Assembly (NCBI GenBank): GCA_029959195.1
Contig: CP114124.1
Location: forward strand, 1,993,102 to 2,057,101
Direction of reading: 5' to 3'
Length of the DNA stretch: 64,000 nucleotides
Source of the DNA: Dictyophora rubrovolvata
Lineage: Eukaryota > Basidiomycota > Agaricomycetes > Phallales > Phallaceae
The notes below the pieces were generated by a model. The model was given only the letters and a program-made list of their open reading frames with translations. It ran no database searches and had not been told where the DNA came from. This document shows positions 25,427 through 36,923 of the stretch, piece by piece. Both the position numbers and the translations under genes were made by a program. How positions within the stretch are numbered: the stretch's first letter is position 1; the number at the start of each line of letters is the position of its first letter.

Positions 25427-25645
25427 ATGTTGTTTCCTCGCGTCTCTTTACTCCTTTCTATTGCTTTGGCCTTCTCTGCCACGTTTGCTTTACCAACCAC
25501 CTATTCGTCCAATGGCCTTATACCTCGACTTGAGTTTAAGGGTGCATCTTGTTCAGGGGAATCGGTAAGTTTGTCCTCCCGTCCTCTTTTATTTATATGA
25601 CCTTACAAAATCGTTTTTCAGTGCATACAGCCGTTAATTGCCTAG
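25427..25645 (+). CDS. Short secreted peptide, shared-leader family member 1
   Basis: Two exons encode 53 residues. Exon 1 carries a signal peptide (MLFPRVSLLLSIALAFSATFA) almost identical to those at 49735 and 51293. It is followed by LPTTYSSNGLIPRLEFKGASCSGES. A GTAAGT intron (25564-25621) leads to exon 2, CIQPLIA and a TAG at 25643-25645. The splice joins a CSGES-C pair, so two cysteines sit four residues apart, as in the repeat protein at 29215. After signal cleavage only about 32 residues remain. The gene may be a genuine short peptide or a shortened family member. The function is unknown; the leader indicates secretion. Confidence 0.55.
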
Positions 25646-28144
25646 GGTTGCAAACCGAAAATACCATTTCCCTCACAATACTCTTGGAGGATGCACTAGT
25701 AAAGAGTTTTTATTGTTCTGATCATTCTCATTACAATGTATTCGAACCAATCTTTAACGCGATATTTATTGTATGCGCATGTTTAACATGACTTGAAATT
25801 GTCTTTGCTCGAATCTCCATGACCCACATAATTCTTGCATGCATGCACTCCACAAATTTATCATGTATGGTGTCAGCCTTCTGATCCGAATGTAACAACA
25901 AGGCTCTATGGAGAACACTTACCTACTTAAAAACTAAGCGTTGTTTACAATAAAAAATCAGATAATCAGGTATTTGATCTTCTGAACTTGCGAGGGCTCA
26001 CCGCTTTTTGTGCCCTAATGGACGACGGCCGCGGTAGTAAGTGAATACTGAGTATTTGAAAGTCCACATTGTTGAAATCCCAGGCTCGACGCAGTAGCGG
26101 ACACAGAAAAGGTGAGTAATATTATGTAAGCGGAGGCTTAGGTAAGATACATGGAGTAACTCATAATCCAACACACATCGATATAGATCTATCAAGGTCG
26201 TAAAAACCTGTGGATAATTTTTTCACATCAATGTGTTCGAGCTTCAAGTGGTATGTTACGGTTTCCGAGGAGTATCAGGTCTAAAGTGCCGCGCTTCGGT
26301 TAACAACTGACAAATGCATCACGTGGTCAGGGACTCAGGGTCGTGTTGTAAAGGAAATAAATTTCGCCGTAAGCAAACATTAACGGACGAGGTCCCTGCA
26401 AGGTTGTTCGTTGGAAAACTCTGCTGTGCATAATTCCTTTGATTAAGGAAGAAAGTTGATATAATAGACACAAAAGTCATGTTCTTTTACCAAGTCCGCT
26501 CTACTCGTGAAATGATGTATATATTAGTAATTCAACACTGCAGAAAAAATTAGAATAAAGATTGAATAAAGACCAAAAATTCTATTCGGTTTCACTGCAT
26601 GTATACATGAAATGGGTTATCAGGATTACATGATGAATCATGACGGCAATGCCGTTGTAAGAAATAAAATAACCGTTCAAGTAAAATTAACGAAGGCTTG
26701 TCGATGATTCTGAAATGCCCGAGAACACTATGTACTGGTGAGCTTGCTTGCATGACTTGATCAAATTAAATTGAACACACAGTGTTAAAAAATTGAGTAT
26801 GCAATCGGGAAGAAGCAGGGTTGATGCACAAATGAAAAGTGGATGCAATAACTATATTTGAGTAAGACTGACCAAGTACATCACAGCCTGTCGTTTAAGT
26901 GCTGTCAGATTTAAACACGAAGGAGATAAAGAAAGGAGACAGCGATAGATGCGATAGACAACACACAACGGTAAACAAATTAAATGAAAAAGGAAAATTA
27001 AGAAGTAACGGAATGCGGGTTGCATTTTCCATGTGGACCGGGGAGTAATTTTAAATTCACCCAACAGATCATTGGAAAGTGTTTGCACTGGTGAATACAC
27101 TTCAGTGATCAATATTTCCTTCTCTTGATCAGGGATATCTGAGACAAGCAAGACTGATAAACATACATAAGACTCAATGCCTCCGTCATCAAGCCAATTA
27201 CCTTGCTAATATTCTTTGGCTTGTTTTATTCCTCTAGATCTGGAGCATATAGTCTTCGTCTAAGGCCATATCTCGTTCATTTTGAAACTCGTCATTAGCA
27301 AAGCATGCCAGTGCTAAATCACGTAAACGGTGGGCGAAATCAGACCTTATATACTCCTCGGAAACCGTATATGTTCCACCGCGTTCTTGATAATACATAC
27401 ATCTGCTAGTCCTAAAATATCCACCGCTTCACCCGACCCGGCCATTCTTACAAAACAGAGGCATGTAAATGCAACTACGAACTTGGTAGCAACATATCAC
27501 GATACTTGAAATCAGGAAAACGTTTTTTTTTAGATAAATATTAAATGGAAGCTAATTTTGGAATCTGCATTAGTAGCTGATCGGCCGCTGTCGAGAATTG
27601 ACCCCTGTAGTCCTTGAACGGGTCAGGCCCAAGGGTCTGTCAGACACCGCAGGTTGGATGTCGGGCCGGCTCGAGGGAACTGATGACCGGTATATTATTG
27701 TAATGAGTTGATAATATCTAGTAAACAGGTGAAAACATTACCGTCAGAATCATAGCTGAACATCACCGTTAGCTCCTTTAGGAATATACATTATTTTACG
27801 AGTGTCGGAGATACACTCATCACGTACGCTGCCACTGTGGATTACATTGCGGACAAAGAACCTCGTTGGATAATACGGATGGGTTAATAATGAAGGTACG
27901 AATACTCAAATTTGGACGAACATACGTCAAAAGTTAGCAAAACGTGCGTATAATAGTCAATAAGATAAATTAAATACATTCCAATTCAGAATGTCTAAGA
28001 AAACCTCTTTACTGTAAATCCATCCCAAATAATGGGGCGAAATGCTACCATAGTTTCGGCAAAGAAAACGACTTCGGCACATGATCCATCTAGCAAGACA
28101 ATGATATCAGAATGTCAAATAAGTGGGAGAAACTTAAGACGTAC
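25646..28144. other. Gene-poor stretch with small inverted similarity
   Basis: No gene is recognised. ACGGTTTCCGAGGAGTAT occurs on the plus strand at about 26258 and on the minus strand at about 27354, within slightly longer similarity, so part of this region is an old inverted repeat or two gene remnants. Around the second copy, the minus strand from about 27403 to 27237 stays open for 54 codons (...TVSEEYIRSDFAHRLRDL...), which I cannot identify. Confidence 0.4.
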
Positions 28145-29215
28145 CTAGCAAGTGTCGTGCTTGCAGTAAGTGTTGGAACCGTAGCTGGGGGTGGAGTACG
28201 ATCCATACGAAGAGTACGCGCTAGAGCTCTCGTAGTTGCTATCGTAACTGGGAGTGGAGTACGATCCGTAAGAAGAGTAAGTGCTAGAGCTCTCGTAGTT
28301 GCTATCGTAACTGGGAGTGGAGTACGATCCATACGAAGAGTACGTGCTAGAGCTCTCGTAGTCGTTACCGTAGCTGGGGGTGGAGTACGATCCATACGAA
28401 GAGTACGTGCTAGAGCTCTCGTAGTTGCTATCGTAACTGGGAGTGGAGTACGATCCGTAAGAAGAGTAAGTGCTGGAGTAAGTGTTATCACACTCCCATC
28501 CACTGCATTTGGACGAGTAGCTGGGAGTTGAGTACGTGCCGTAGGAAGAGTAGCTGGGAGTTGAGTACGAGCCGTAGGAAGAGTACGTGCTGGAGGTCTC
28601 GTAGTCGCTACCGTAGCTAGGGGTGGAGTACGATCCATACGAAGAGTACGTGCTAGAGCTCTCGTAGTTGCTATCGTAACTGGGGGTGGAGTACGATCCG
28701 TAGGAAGAGTACGTGCTGGAGCTCTTGTAGTCGTTACCGTAGCTGGGAGTCGAGTACGATCCGTAAGAAGAGTAAGTGCTGGAGTCAGTGTTATCACACT
28801 CCCATCCACTGCATTTGGACGAGTAGCTGGGAGTTGAGTACGAGCCGTAGGAAGAGTACGTGCTGGAGGTCTCGTAGTCGTTACCGTAGCTGGGGGTGGA
28901 GTACGATCCATACGAAGAGTACGTGCTAGAGCTCTCGTAGTTGCTATCGTAACTGGGAGTCGAGTACGATCCGTAGGAAGAGTAAGTGCTGGAGTAAGTG
29001 TTATCACACTCCCATCCACTGCATTTGGACGAGTAGTAACCGTAGCTAGGGGTGGAGTACGATCCATACGAAGAGTATGTGCTGGAGGGAGCACAGTCGT
29101 ATCCACTGCATTCGGACGACGAAGGGTACGAACTCCTATAGGGCGCGGGCAATGCGAATGTGGTAGAAAAAGCCGCAATAGCGGAAAGGAGTAAAGAGGC
29201 ACGAGAGAAAAGCAT
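28145..29215 (-). CDS. Secreted Ser/Tyr-rich tandem-repeat protein with CX4C pairs, shared-leader family member 2
   Basis: This intronless gene encodes 356 residues. The ATG at 29215 opens a signal peptide (MLFSRASLLLSAIAAFSTTF, then ALPAP) related to those at 25427, 49735 and 51293. The mature part is almost wholly repetitive. YSSYGSYSTPSY occurs 13 times, usually in a 21-residue unit ending NYESSST or DYETSST. Cysteines occur only as CX4C pairs: CSGYDC once near the N-terminus, CSGWEC three times, and CKHDTC at the C-terminus. There is no membrane helix after the leader. The composition suggests an extended or beta-type wall or matrix protein that may be cross-linked through tyrosines or disulphides; that is inference. 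A long frame on another reading of the same DNA is a by-product of the repeat period. Confidence 0.75.
   Translation of the reverse strand: MLFSRASLLLSAIAAFSTTFALPAPYRSSYPSSSECSGYDCAPSSTYSSYGSYSTPSYGYYSSKCSGWECDNTYSSTYSSYGSYSTPSYDSNYESSSTYSSYGSYSTPSYGNDYETSSTYSSYGSYSTPSYSSKCSGWECDNTDSSTYSSYGSYSTPSYGNDYKSSSTYSSYGSYSTPSYDSNYESSSTYSSYGSYSTPSYGSDYETSSTYSSYGSYSTPSYSSYGTYSTPSYSSKCSGWECDNTYSSTYSSYGSYSTPSYDSNYESSSTYSSYGSYSTPSYGNDYESSSTYSSYGSYSTPSYDSNYESSSTYSSYGSYSTPSYDSNYESSSAYSSYGSYSTPSYGSNTYCKHDTC
28160..29090 (-). repeat. 63-bp tandem repeat array inside the Ser/Tyr-rich gene
   Basis: The DNA repeats with a 63-base period matching the 21-residue protein unit. Longer spacers appear where the CSGWEC blocks are inserted. 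Units differ by a few synonymous or G/D/S/N changes, which suggests recent amplification. Confidence 0.8.
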
Positions 29216-31327
29216 TTTTAAAAAAATCAAGATTAAAAAGAAATGAGTAGTTTAGGTGAATGAAAAGTTTGTTGAGAAGGTTGGGACGTTTTGGCTTGCC
29301 TTTATATCCAAAATTTATAGGGAGAGGGGAGCATTGCCCGACGTTTTCACGGTTCCACACAGCCGTTCCTTATTTTATTTTCAAGGGTCAGATGTCACGA
29401 AGGGACTGCCTGAGCTGACCGGGACTTTTGACTCCACTTGCATTTTCTTGGCGTTGCCCGCACTAATTCTAGACGCACGCCTGTCCAGCCTGTTTATCCC
29501 TCATGCCTTGGGCCTCTCTTGAGCATCGAGGTCCGCCCTGGAACCAACGACAGCCGAAGAGATGGAAGGTGTGTTGTCGGGAGCTGTATTTCGAGAGCGA
29601 AAAATGGGACGTGCTGTTGGCTTGAGGTATATTTTAGTGACGTGCTTCGTGGGAGGGTCCGCGGGATTAGTGGTGGATATGTAAACCTGCAGACGGCTAA
29701 GAACGGCTAAGACCATACCAAGCTGCAAGCTGTACCCACTAATAGTACTATGTATTGAAGGCAGGGAATTCAGGTCAGGGATGAATGTATGTGGGCTTAC
29801 ACAGACTTAGTATATACGTGTACATACATACATACTTGGCCAGCTACTGCAGGCTACTGCTCGGCCGTAGCGCAGTCCGCCGTCTCCGAGGATCACGTAA
29901 ATATAGTGTAATAGCCACAGTCCGGATTTCAATCAATTGTTCCTATTCAGCGGGGTTGGCCTAAAGAAGAAAGGACCCTTGTTAAAATAATGTTGCGCAG
30001 TGAGGATACTAAGGAATACTAACAAAATGAGTCTGTAGGCGTGGTTGAGAATATTAGGAGTCCTTGTAAGCAGGCCCTCGTTCCCTCGTTCCCTCGTTCA
30101 ATTCCCGAGTATATACTGACTTTGTAAAAGACGACTCGGGTACAGGTGCCCGTGCGTGGCGCGCGCTGTACGCCTGTACAAAAACACCGTGACGATAATA
30201 ACCTCATAATCATCGGTCATCGATCACCGATTGGGCTGGAGGCGGTGGGCGCGCATTACATACTCGGAGGGTAATTGTGTACCCCTGGTGAACCCACCAT
30301 CCAAACCGTCTATGAGCCTGACGACCTGTATTGCATTTCATTTTTTTAAGTTTTTTGTCATTAGTCGACTGTTACGTCCATTGTAGGTGCCAGAACGGCG
30401 GTCTTTTGCATGAATGGCGGAATAAAGGAGCGGTAGGGACTTTTCCTGGCGTTTCGTATTGCCATTACATAGCCGCCGGGCATTGCCGTAGCCGCGTGAA
30501 CCCGGACATTTAGTTGGGTATCTGTTTGCTGAATGTTTAAATGAAAAATGCGGTGATTTTGTCCAATGAACGTAGTTCGTAAAAGGTCTTGTAATGTTCA
30601 TTTCTAATATGAACAGCTGTACGTGTCACTAATAACCAAAAATAAATAGTATAGACGTCGATGTAGAATTAGTGAATATAAAATTTTGTGGTATCTTAAC
30701 GTCGATTTTAAATCGCGTATGTAATTCTTCAGCTTCAACAGTACAGAATTTAAATGCATTCTAGACATGCTGCAGACGCCATGATATTCCTCAGACTAAG
30801 AACGGTGTTGAGTCCGGGAACTCCCGGACAAGAGAATTCGTCAGTGTGACAAATGAGAGCGCGCGGAAGAATAACAAAAAAAAATGTAGTTCACTAAAGA
30901 CCATAATACCGCTTTGTATCTACCTTTATTTTTCCATAAAATACATTTTCTATCTTACTTTTACTCTATATCTCCTCTTCATCAGACTCCCTTTTTTCCT
31001 GTCAGCTCCTCCTGGCTCTCTTCAACGGGTCGTTGCGATGTTCGCCAAACATCAACCCGGCCAAAGTTCCCAGTTAGAGGCCTCACGGCGTGATCACGAT
31101 TTACTATATTTCTACATTCCGTCTTCATCACCATCAATATCCATATCTTCCATACGCTGATTTAAAATCGTCGTTCTTGCGTCCAATTTCTGACTTACTA
31201 AGTTTCCGCACACCCAATAAAGGTACTTGACTTAATTTTGAAGTTTTTATGAATTCAGGTACAAACAGGTTCAGACGGAGATGAAACCAACTGCCTAAAT
31301 GCCCCGACAGATCATCAATCATCCATG
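29216..31327. other. Promoter of the Ser/Tyr-rich gene, then gene-poor stretch
   Basis: Near the gene, TATAAATTT on the minus strand (29319-29311) is a likely TATA box. TCCACACAGCCGT and AAGGGTCAGAT (29350-29395) recur upstream of 49735. A GGTTGGCCTAAAGAAGA block at about 29953 recurs near 49978 and, inverted, near 50270. An 8-base tandem CCCTCGTT is repeated three times at about 30076. No gene is recognised between 29700 and 31327. Confidence 0.5.
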
Positions 31328-33288
31328 TTAATCACTGAGCGTGATATCCCAAACCTGAACCTCCGTCCCATTGATAACCATCATACTTAAAACACCATCT
31401 GCCAGCCTGTACCTATCAAAAACAGGTTCCCAGCCATTCCCGTCCGTCTCAAGAATCTTGTGCCAATCGTTAAAGTGTCCTTTAGCAGTGCTTGATATCA
31501 AAGTGAGAGCGGTTGAAAGGTTGTCCGGTAAGATCATTATGAGACTTGATCCGTATGCGACTACTTTCCCGCGTTTTCCCAGCGGTATAGGGGTGACTGA
31601 TAGGTTAGTCAGGGCAGTACGCGTCCAGTCGTTGTCCGTACTTCTCCAATAATGATACCTGGTAGAAAATGTAAGTTTGTAAAAACTTATGTACCTTTGG
31701 GGGTACTCAACCATAATTCTGTTCCCGTGGTATTTTCACGGTTGAGGACATGAATACGATTTTCCTCGTCGATGGTCTGAGCTTCTTGATTCAAAATTCC
31801 CCTTAAATACGTAGAATATTAATAATCAATATGTGCCCCGTGTAAATAAACAAGATACTCACCCATATTTGGGGATACTGAATACTGTGATTCCTGGAGA
31901 GTTCGGCAAAATAGGGCTTTGGGTCGTCAAGTCACCAATGAGTTGTCCCCAAGTGTTTTGCCAGGATACGCCCAAATCCGGACTGTAAGCAAAATCCATG
32001 TCGTGATTCTAAATTTCACTCCCATCCGAAAATGTAATAAACCGGGAAAACTAAAAATTCCTACGTTTTCCGGTCCATTTGGTCCAGCTTCGACGGCAAC
32101 ATCTTGACCTGTGTCATTCACGTAATCCCGGTACGTCCTAGCCAAGGTCATTAAAACTAGGGAAGAAAAAAAATTACTAACCATGACACTTGAAAGTTTC
32201 CTTTTGCGTCTACATCGAAGCCATTGATATAGGCGTTATCTTTGTTTGAACAAAAGTCAAATTTCGCGAATACTAGCGATTCAGCATACTAAATCAACCT
32301 TACTTTGCACTCCCTAGAAAGGAAATGACATCAAAGTCGTAGTGGAAGTACATGATTTTAGGGCTTAGAGCTTACTTCCAAGTAACGACCTATATTTGAC
32401 CATTTTCCGTCCTTTCCACTGTAAGTATATAGCCAATCGTCGCCTAGGCCTGACCTTCCGACTCGCATTTCAAGGACTAGTTCACCGGAAGAAAGAGTTA
32501 GAAAGCGGGGATAGGTGATACTCTATTCGCATATTGGTGGGTCTTAAGTAAACGCAAAAAAAAATTGACTCGCTTCAAAATGTTCTGTTCTGTTGAGAGA
32601 CTCCAAACCGGGAAGATAATCCTGGACCAGCGTAATAGTAAAAGTTATTGGGCGGGATGAAAATGGTCTAAACTTACTTGTATGTCTTCGAACGATTCTA
32701 TGGACCATACTGCGCCTTTCGGATTGGCAGCTATGCCAGGCTTTGATATCCGGTAATTCAGGTTATTGTCATGTTGATCAAAGGCCAAGTGTATTGTCCC
32801 ATCTAAATGACAAATACCAAGAGATATTATGTCGTGTCCATCGTCATCCGTCTGATTATAATCAGTGAAAGTTATCGTCTCCCAAGGACCGCTGGCACTG
32901 GCATTGTCGGTGCTTGCTACCAGTACTGATCGACGCGCAATAGAGACATGCCGAGGAGTGGTTGGCGTTGCTGAAGGTGTTGATCCATAAAATACGGCGT
33001 ATTGGTAACCTAAGAAGGTATTAGATGCCGATTCAAATAATCTTCCATTAGCGGGTCGAACATGCCATTAAACGTTGCTAAAGCGTCTTGCTGGAACGAT
33101 TCTCCATTCAGCCGGTTAACCGTCGGAGGATCCAGTCCAAGAGTCGTGGAACGAATGCTTGAAACAGAAATAGACTTAATTGATGAACTAGTGACAACTC
33201 CTAGTCCCCGAGCGGTAGACGATACTGATAGAACGAGGAGCCATAATACCCGGCCAATATGAAAGAGAGTAAACAAACCACACTTCAT
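31328..33288 (-). CDS. Secreted BNR-repeat (BNR_4-type) protein
   Basis: About eight exons encode a secreted beta-propeller-type protein. ATG 33288 opens a leader (MKCGLFTLFHIGRVLWLLVL, then SVSSTARG). Later exons read GYQYAVFYGSTPSATPTTPR, DDDGHDIISLGICHLDGTIH, HLAFDQHDNNLNYR, SWTYRDYVNDTGQDVAVEAG, NHDMDFAYSPDLGVSW and VFDRYRLADGVLSMM, ending WDITLSD at 31328. HLAFDQHDNNLNYR and the SPDLG-SW blades are typical of the BNR_4 family (PF15892). Bacterial members include ulvan lyases; most fungal members are uncharacterised. A role on extracellular polysaccharide is plausible but not shown. The first intron (33065-33010) has a GC donor. Confidence 0.72.
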
Positions 33289-34101
33289 AGCGTCAACTCA
33301 GCCTTACCTCAAAGCACTGTGTTAGCAAAGTTACACTTTAATCCCAGGAGGAAAGGTCATAAGTCCTGTATCATGAGATCTATGTACACGTCATAGACAT
33401 AAGCGCATCACCCAACTCACCTTATGGAGCGACCGGACCGGTATGTACATGATCAACAGAAATAATGCCTATGCCATAGAACGACCGGTTGTGTCTTTGT
33501 TTCTTCTCCGTATGTGTGGTCTGACCTGCCATGTGAGTGTACATACATACGCCTATGGACCAGATGGGGCTGCGACCCATCAAAAACAGTACTGACCAGC
33601 GAGCAACCACTCAGCACTCGATAATTGGTACGTTTTGACTCGGAAAAAACACCAAGTCACGACAAATTGACTGAAAAATAAAATCAGAACTCCCACGAGT
33701 CATACGAACCTACTGTATGTGGTATCAAATTTGAGGCCCGGCGCGAAAAGTGTGAAAGTAGTAGCTCAAAACCTTGAACGATCGACAGAAAATCTCATTG
33801 ACCACGTCTCATTGACCACGTCACATAGAACAACAAGAACGACTATGACCACAACCAACCAACCTAATTATCAATACATGTCCGTTAGACAGCAACCGAG
33901 AGCCTTATGTTTTATCTTCAATGGCACTCTCCGGGAACAGTGAAGTCCTATATGATACAGTCAACAAATGGCACGCCGGGAAAAGAATTTTTTGATAACC
34001 TCCTGTCGATGCAAACTGATGCCTAAAATAGGTTTGTACAGTTTCGCTTTCACGCCCTAAGTCAACAGTCAGCATTACCATGTTTTCCGGTAAAAAAAAA
34101 A
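33289..34101. other. Intergenic between the BNR gene and the M36 protease gene
   Basis: Nothing recognised. It holds the promoter of the BNR gene and the 3' flank of the protease gene. Minus-strand frames near 34100-33905 continue past the protease stop without known motifs. Confidence 0.5.
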
Positions 34102-36923
34102 TCAGCGACGAACAAGGCCCCTTTCGGCAAAACCTTTCCAAAGCGCACAGAAGTTCTCTCCTCCGGTTAGAACTTTATCAGCTTGGATTATTACATCACG
34201 ACCTGCAGTGAAACTATTGAATGAAATTGCTATCATTACACTCGGAATTGGGGGATGACACAGGGACGAGATATACCCTGGATCGCATGGTTGCAGCTTC
34301 ATCGCATTAATAACGAGCCTGGAGGGTAAGTTATGATATTACCGAAATTCAAAAGACTAAAAGTAACACAGACTGAATCATTAACGTATTTCCGTGCTGT
34401 GGAACAAGAGGTGTACGTTCACCGCTGTTGACACCCTGTTTTACAGGCCGATAAAAGTCATTCGCGGGCATAGTACCATTATGGTTTACTTTAGGCGGGA
34501 AAGTATCTTCAGCAAATCCATGTTTTTCAACAAGTTTGTGGTTAACGACCCAAAGGATTTCTGCCCAGACCTCCCCTATACTATGCTATAGACAGCGAAA
34601 TCCAGCTTGAAAAGTAATTGAATATGAACACTAGCAGAAAGACTTACCACTCCTTTGAACCGAGGATCGTCAATTGCTTTATACGTCAGGGGGTTATCAT
34701 TCATGTTCTATTTTTTATGAGAACGTCCGCCTCTCATAAACTGAGAAAACAAACCAAGGAGTAAGGGAAATATCTGATTCCTTTGGGGTTATTCGATGCC
34801 CAAGGTGACATCACTGCATATCGATCCTGGAGCTTAGGATTACTATTAATCATAATTGCAAACCAATCTAAAAGTAATGAATCGAGCGATTGTATTTCCA
34901 CCAATTCTGTTTGGAACATACCGCCCCATCCTTCACCCATACCGCCAGCTTCCTCCCCGCCTAAGCATCCGGAATTGGCAGGACCGCCAGTCAACCGAAA
35001 ACTAAGACCGTGCGTGTATTCATGGATGGGAATAGAAGCGTCAAAATCTCCATCACGATAAGGATTTGATACATCCCAAAGAAACATATGGCATTGGCCA
35101 CTTTGACCATCAGGCGGCTAGTAGGACGGTAATGAATCATGATGTAAGGGTAAGTAAAAATGAAAACGAAAAGAATTTACAGTGACGAAAAAAGCCTAAG
35201 CAGAATTAATAAAACCATTGAAGGAAAGTAACGTCGTATGCACATACATTATCATATCCGCTACCATCTTGTCCATATACAATAACGGCATCGCGTTCCT
35301 TACCCCCTCGACCGTAATTGTACACTTGAAAGTTCCCGCTAACTTCGTCAAACCCATATCTTAAATTGATATAAGTTCTTGTTCTTTAGGCATTCATGAA
35401 TACTTACAGATATAGAAAGTCATGATATTGATTCAAAGTGTAGAACACCTGGGTTATCGATGCATTCGCAAAACTCCGAGCCAGCTGCAGCAGGTTGGTC
35501 CTCTCCGCATTTAAATTATACGGATAATCAAAATTCAAAGATGGACCAGCATTTGGACGGGGATCATTTTCCCACTTATCGCCCCTGTTCCAGTTTGTCT
35601 GGGCAAATATCTGATTATGGTACTAAGCAAATGAATGAGAAAACTGTAGAGAAGTGAAAATACGTTGTTTCCTGCTGTCACGGTGAACTGATACGTGTCC
35701 TGGGAAACTGGATCACGAAAACCTGATTCTGCTAAGCTTGGAGGCACGAAAGATGTAGGTATTTTGTGCCATCCATGTGGACTTGCTTTAGGATCTGTGC
35801 TTTCTTGTTGTCGTGATCTTTCGCCCTGAGAAGGGTCGCTGACACCCCACCTGTACACCCGGTAAGTCGCTAGTCGCTGCAGGTTGGAATATGTCAAGGG
35901 GGACCGGCCATCAGAGGCCCAATCAATCACGGAAATAATATTTGAGGGATCAAGAACATCAATGGCAACCTCGTACCAGTTGTCCTTCATTTGTATCTCA
36001 AACTGAAAATAGATTGATGTGAGCCATTATCCAATCTTAAAGGAGTTAGAATCACCTTCCAAACGAGTTTCAAATGGTTGGAATTACCATCGGGAATTTG
36101 AATATAGGCCTTATGAACGGGTACAACACCAATGGCCTCCGGAACGTTTTCCAGCTCGAACTGATGGTCGGACAAGGAACGTGCCAAGACTTGAGACAAA
36201 CGCTGATCAAAGCCCGAGCTTAATGCATCTGCGAAGGAAGTTGAGGGCGTCGCAGCTATCACGAACATTAGAACAGCTGGACGAGGATCGTCTGGTCTGT
36301 ATTCGGAAAAAGCGGTCATATCCCGAAAAAGAAATCGACAATTAGCGTCATAGATTTCTTGAAGGTCTACATGATCTCGTGACTGTTTCGCTAGCGTTCT
36401 GCAATAATTGTGGTGAATGGATGGGGTGGTGACGTTTTCAGGCGAGACTTGACCACGAAAGAACTAGGCAAAACTAGTTAGAAAAATCAATTGATCCATC
36501 TGAATGGCTTACCGAATCGCCATAGGAGATGACTTCGCCCCTGAAAACATTGATGTTGATCAGTCCGTTGGAGACTTCAAGGTCATGCACGATTTGTTTG
36601 GCATAAACATGGGTTACACCGGTCCGAGTGTCTGTATAAGAATCATTGCGAATCTCGTAACTCGTGTTACTTTCAGTGTCGATATCCTGCAACAAAACGT
36701 TAAGAAACCCCCGAGCTATAACAAAAGGCTCGGAGTCAAAAGAAGAGGGCTTGAACGTTGAGTTGATGAGATGGGGAGGCAGAGACGTGACAAAGGTCGC
36801 ATGAGGCAGAATAGGTTGAAATCTCAAAGATTTGCGATGAGAAAAAGAAGACCGAGTAGAATATGCTAAAGAAACGAGAACGATATTCGCCGACACTGTA
36901 AGGAGTATCTTGAAGAGAGACAT
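34102..36923 (-). CDS. Extracellular metalloprotease, M36 (fungalysin) family
   Basis: This multi-exon gene encodes a secreted zinc protease of the fungalysin type, which digests extracellular protein. ATG 36923 begins a signal peptide ([20 protein letters not shown]). The N-terminal propeptide (FTP-type) includes [23 protein letters not shown] and [19 protein letters not shown]. The catalytic domain has [17 protein letters not shown], with the HExxH zinc site at about 35030-35016, and the downstream glutamate motif [12 protein letters not shown]. The residue after GEGW is usually S/G-D in this family; here it reads GG. Later exons carry [20 protein letters not shown], then MKLQPCDP and [20 protein letters not shown]. 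It ends ...[10 protein letters not shown] at 34102. The C-terminus is somewhat shorter than in Aspergillus fungalysins, so a missed last exon is possible. Confidence 0.88.

Noticed and set aside
28090-29202. A 370-codon Thr/Arg-rich frame on the minus strand
   Set aside because: It is another reading of the 63-base repeats that encode the Ser/Tyr protein. The period is a multiple of three, so all frames stay open. It has no leader of its own.
29501-29715. About 70-codon minus-strand frame upstream of the Ser/Tyr-rich gene
   Set aside because: It lies in a promoter-like region and has no recognisable content.
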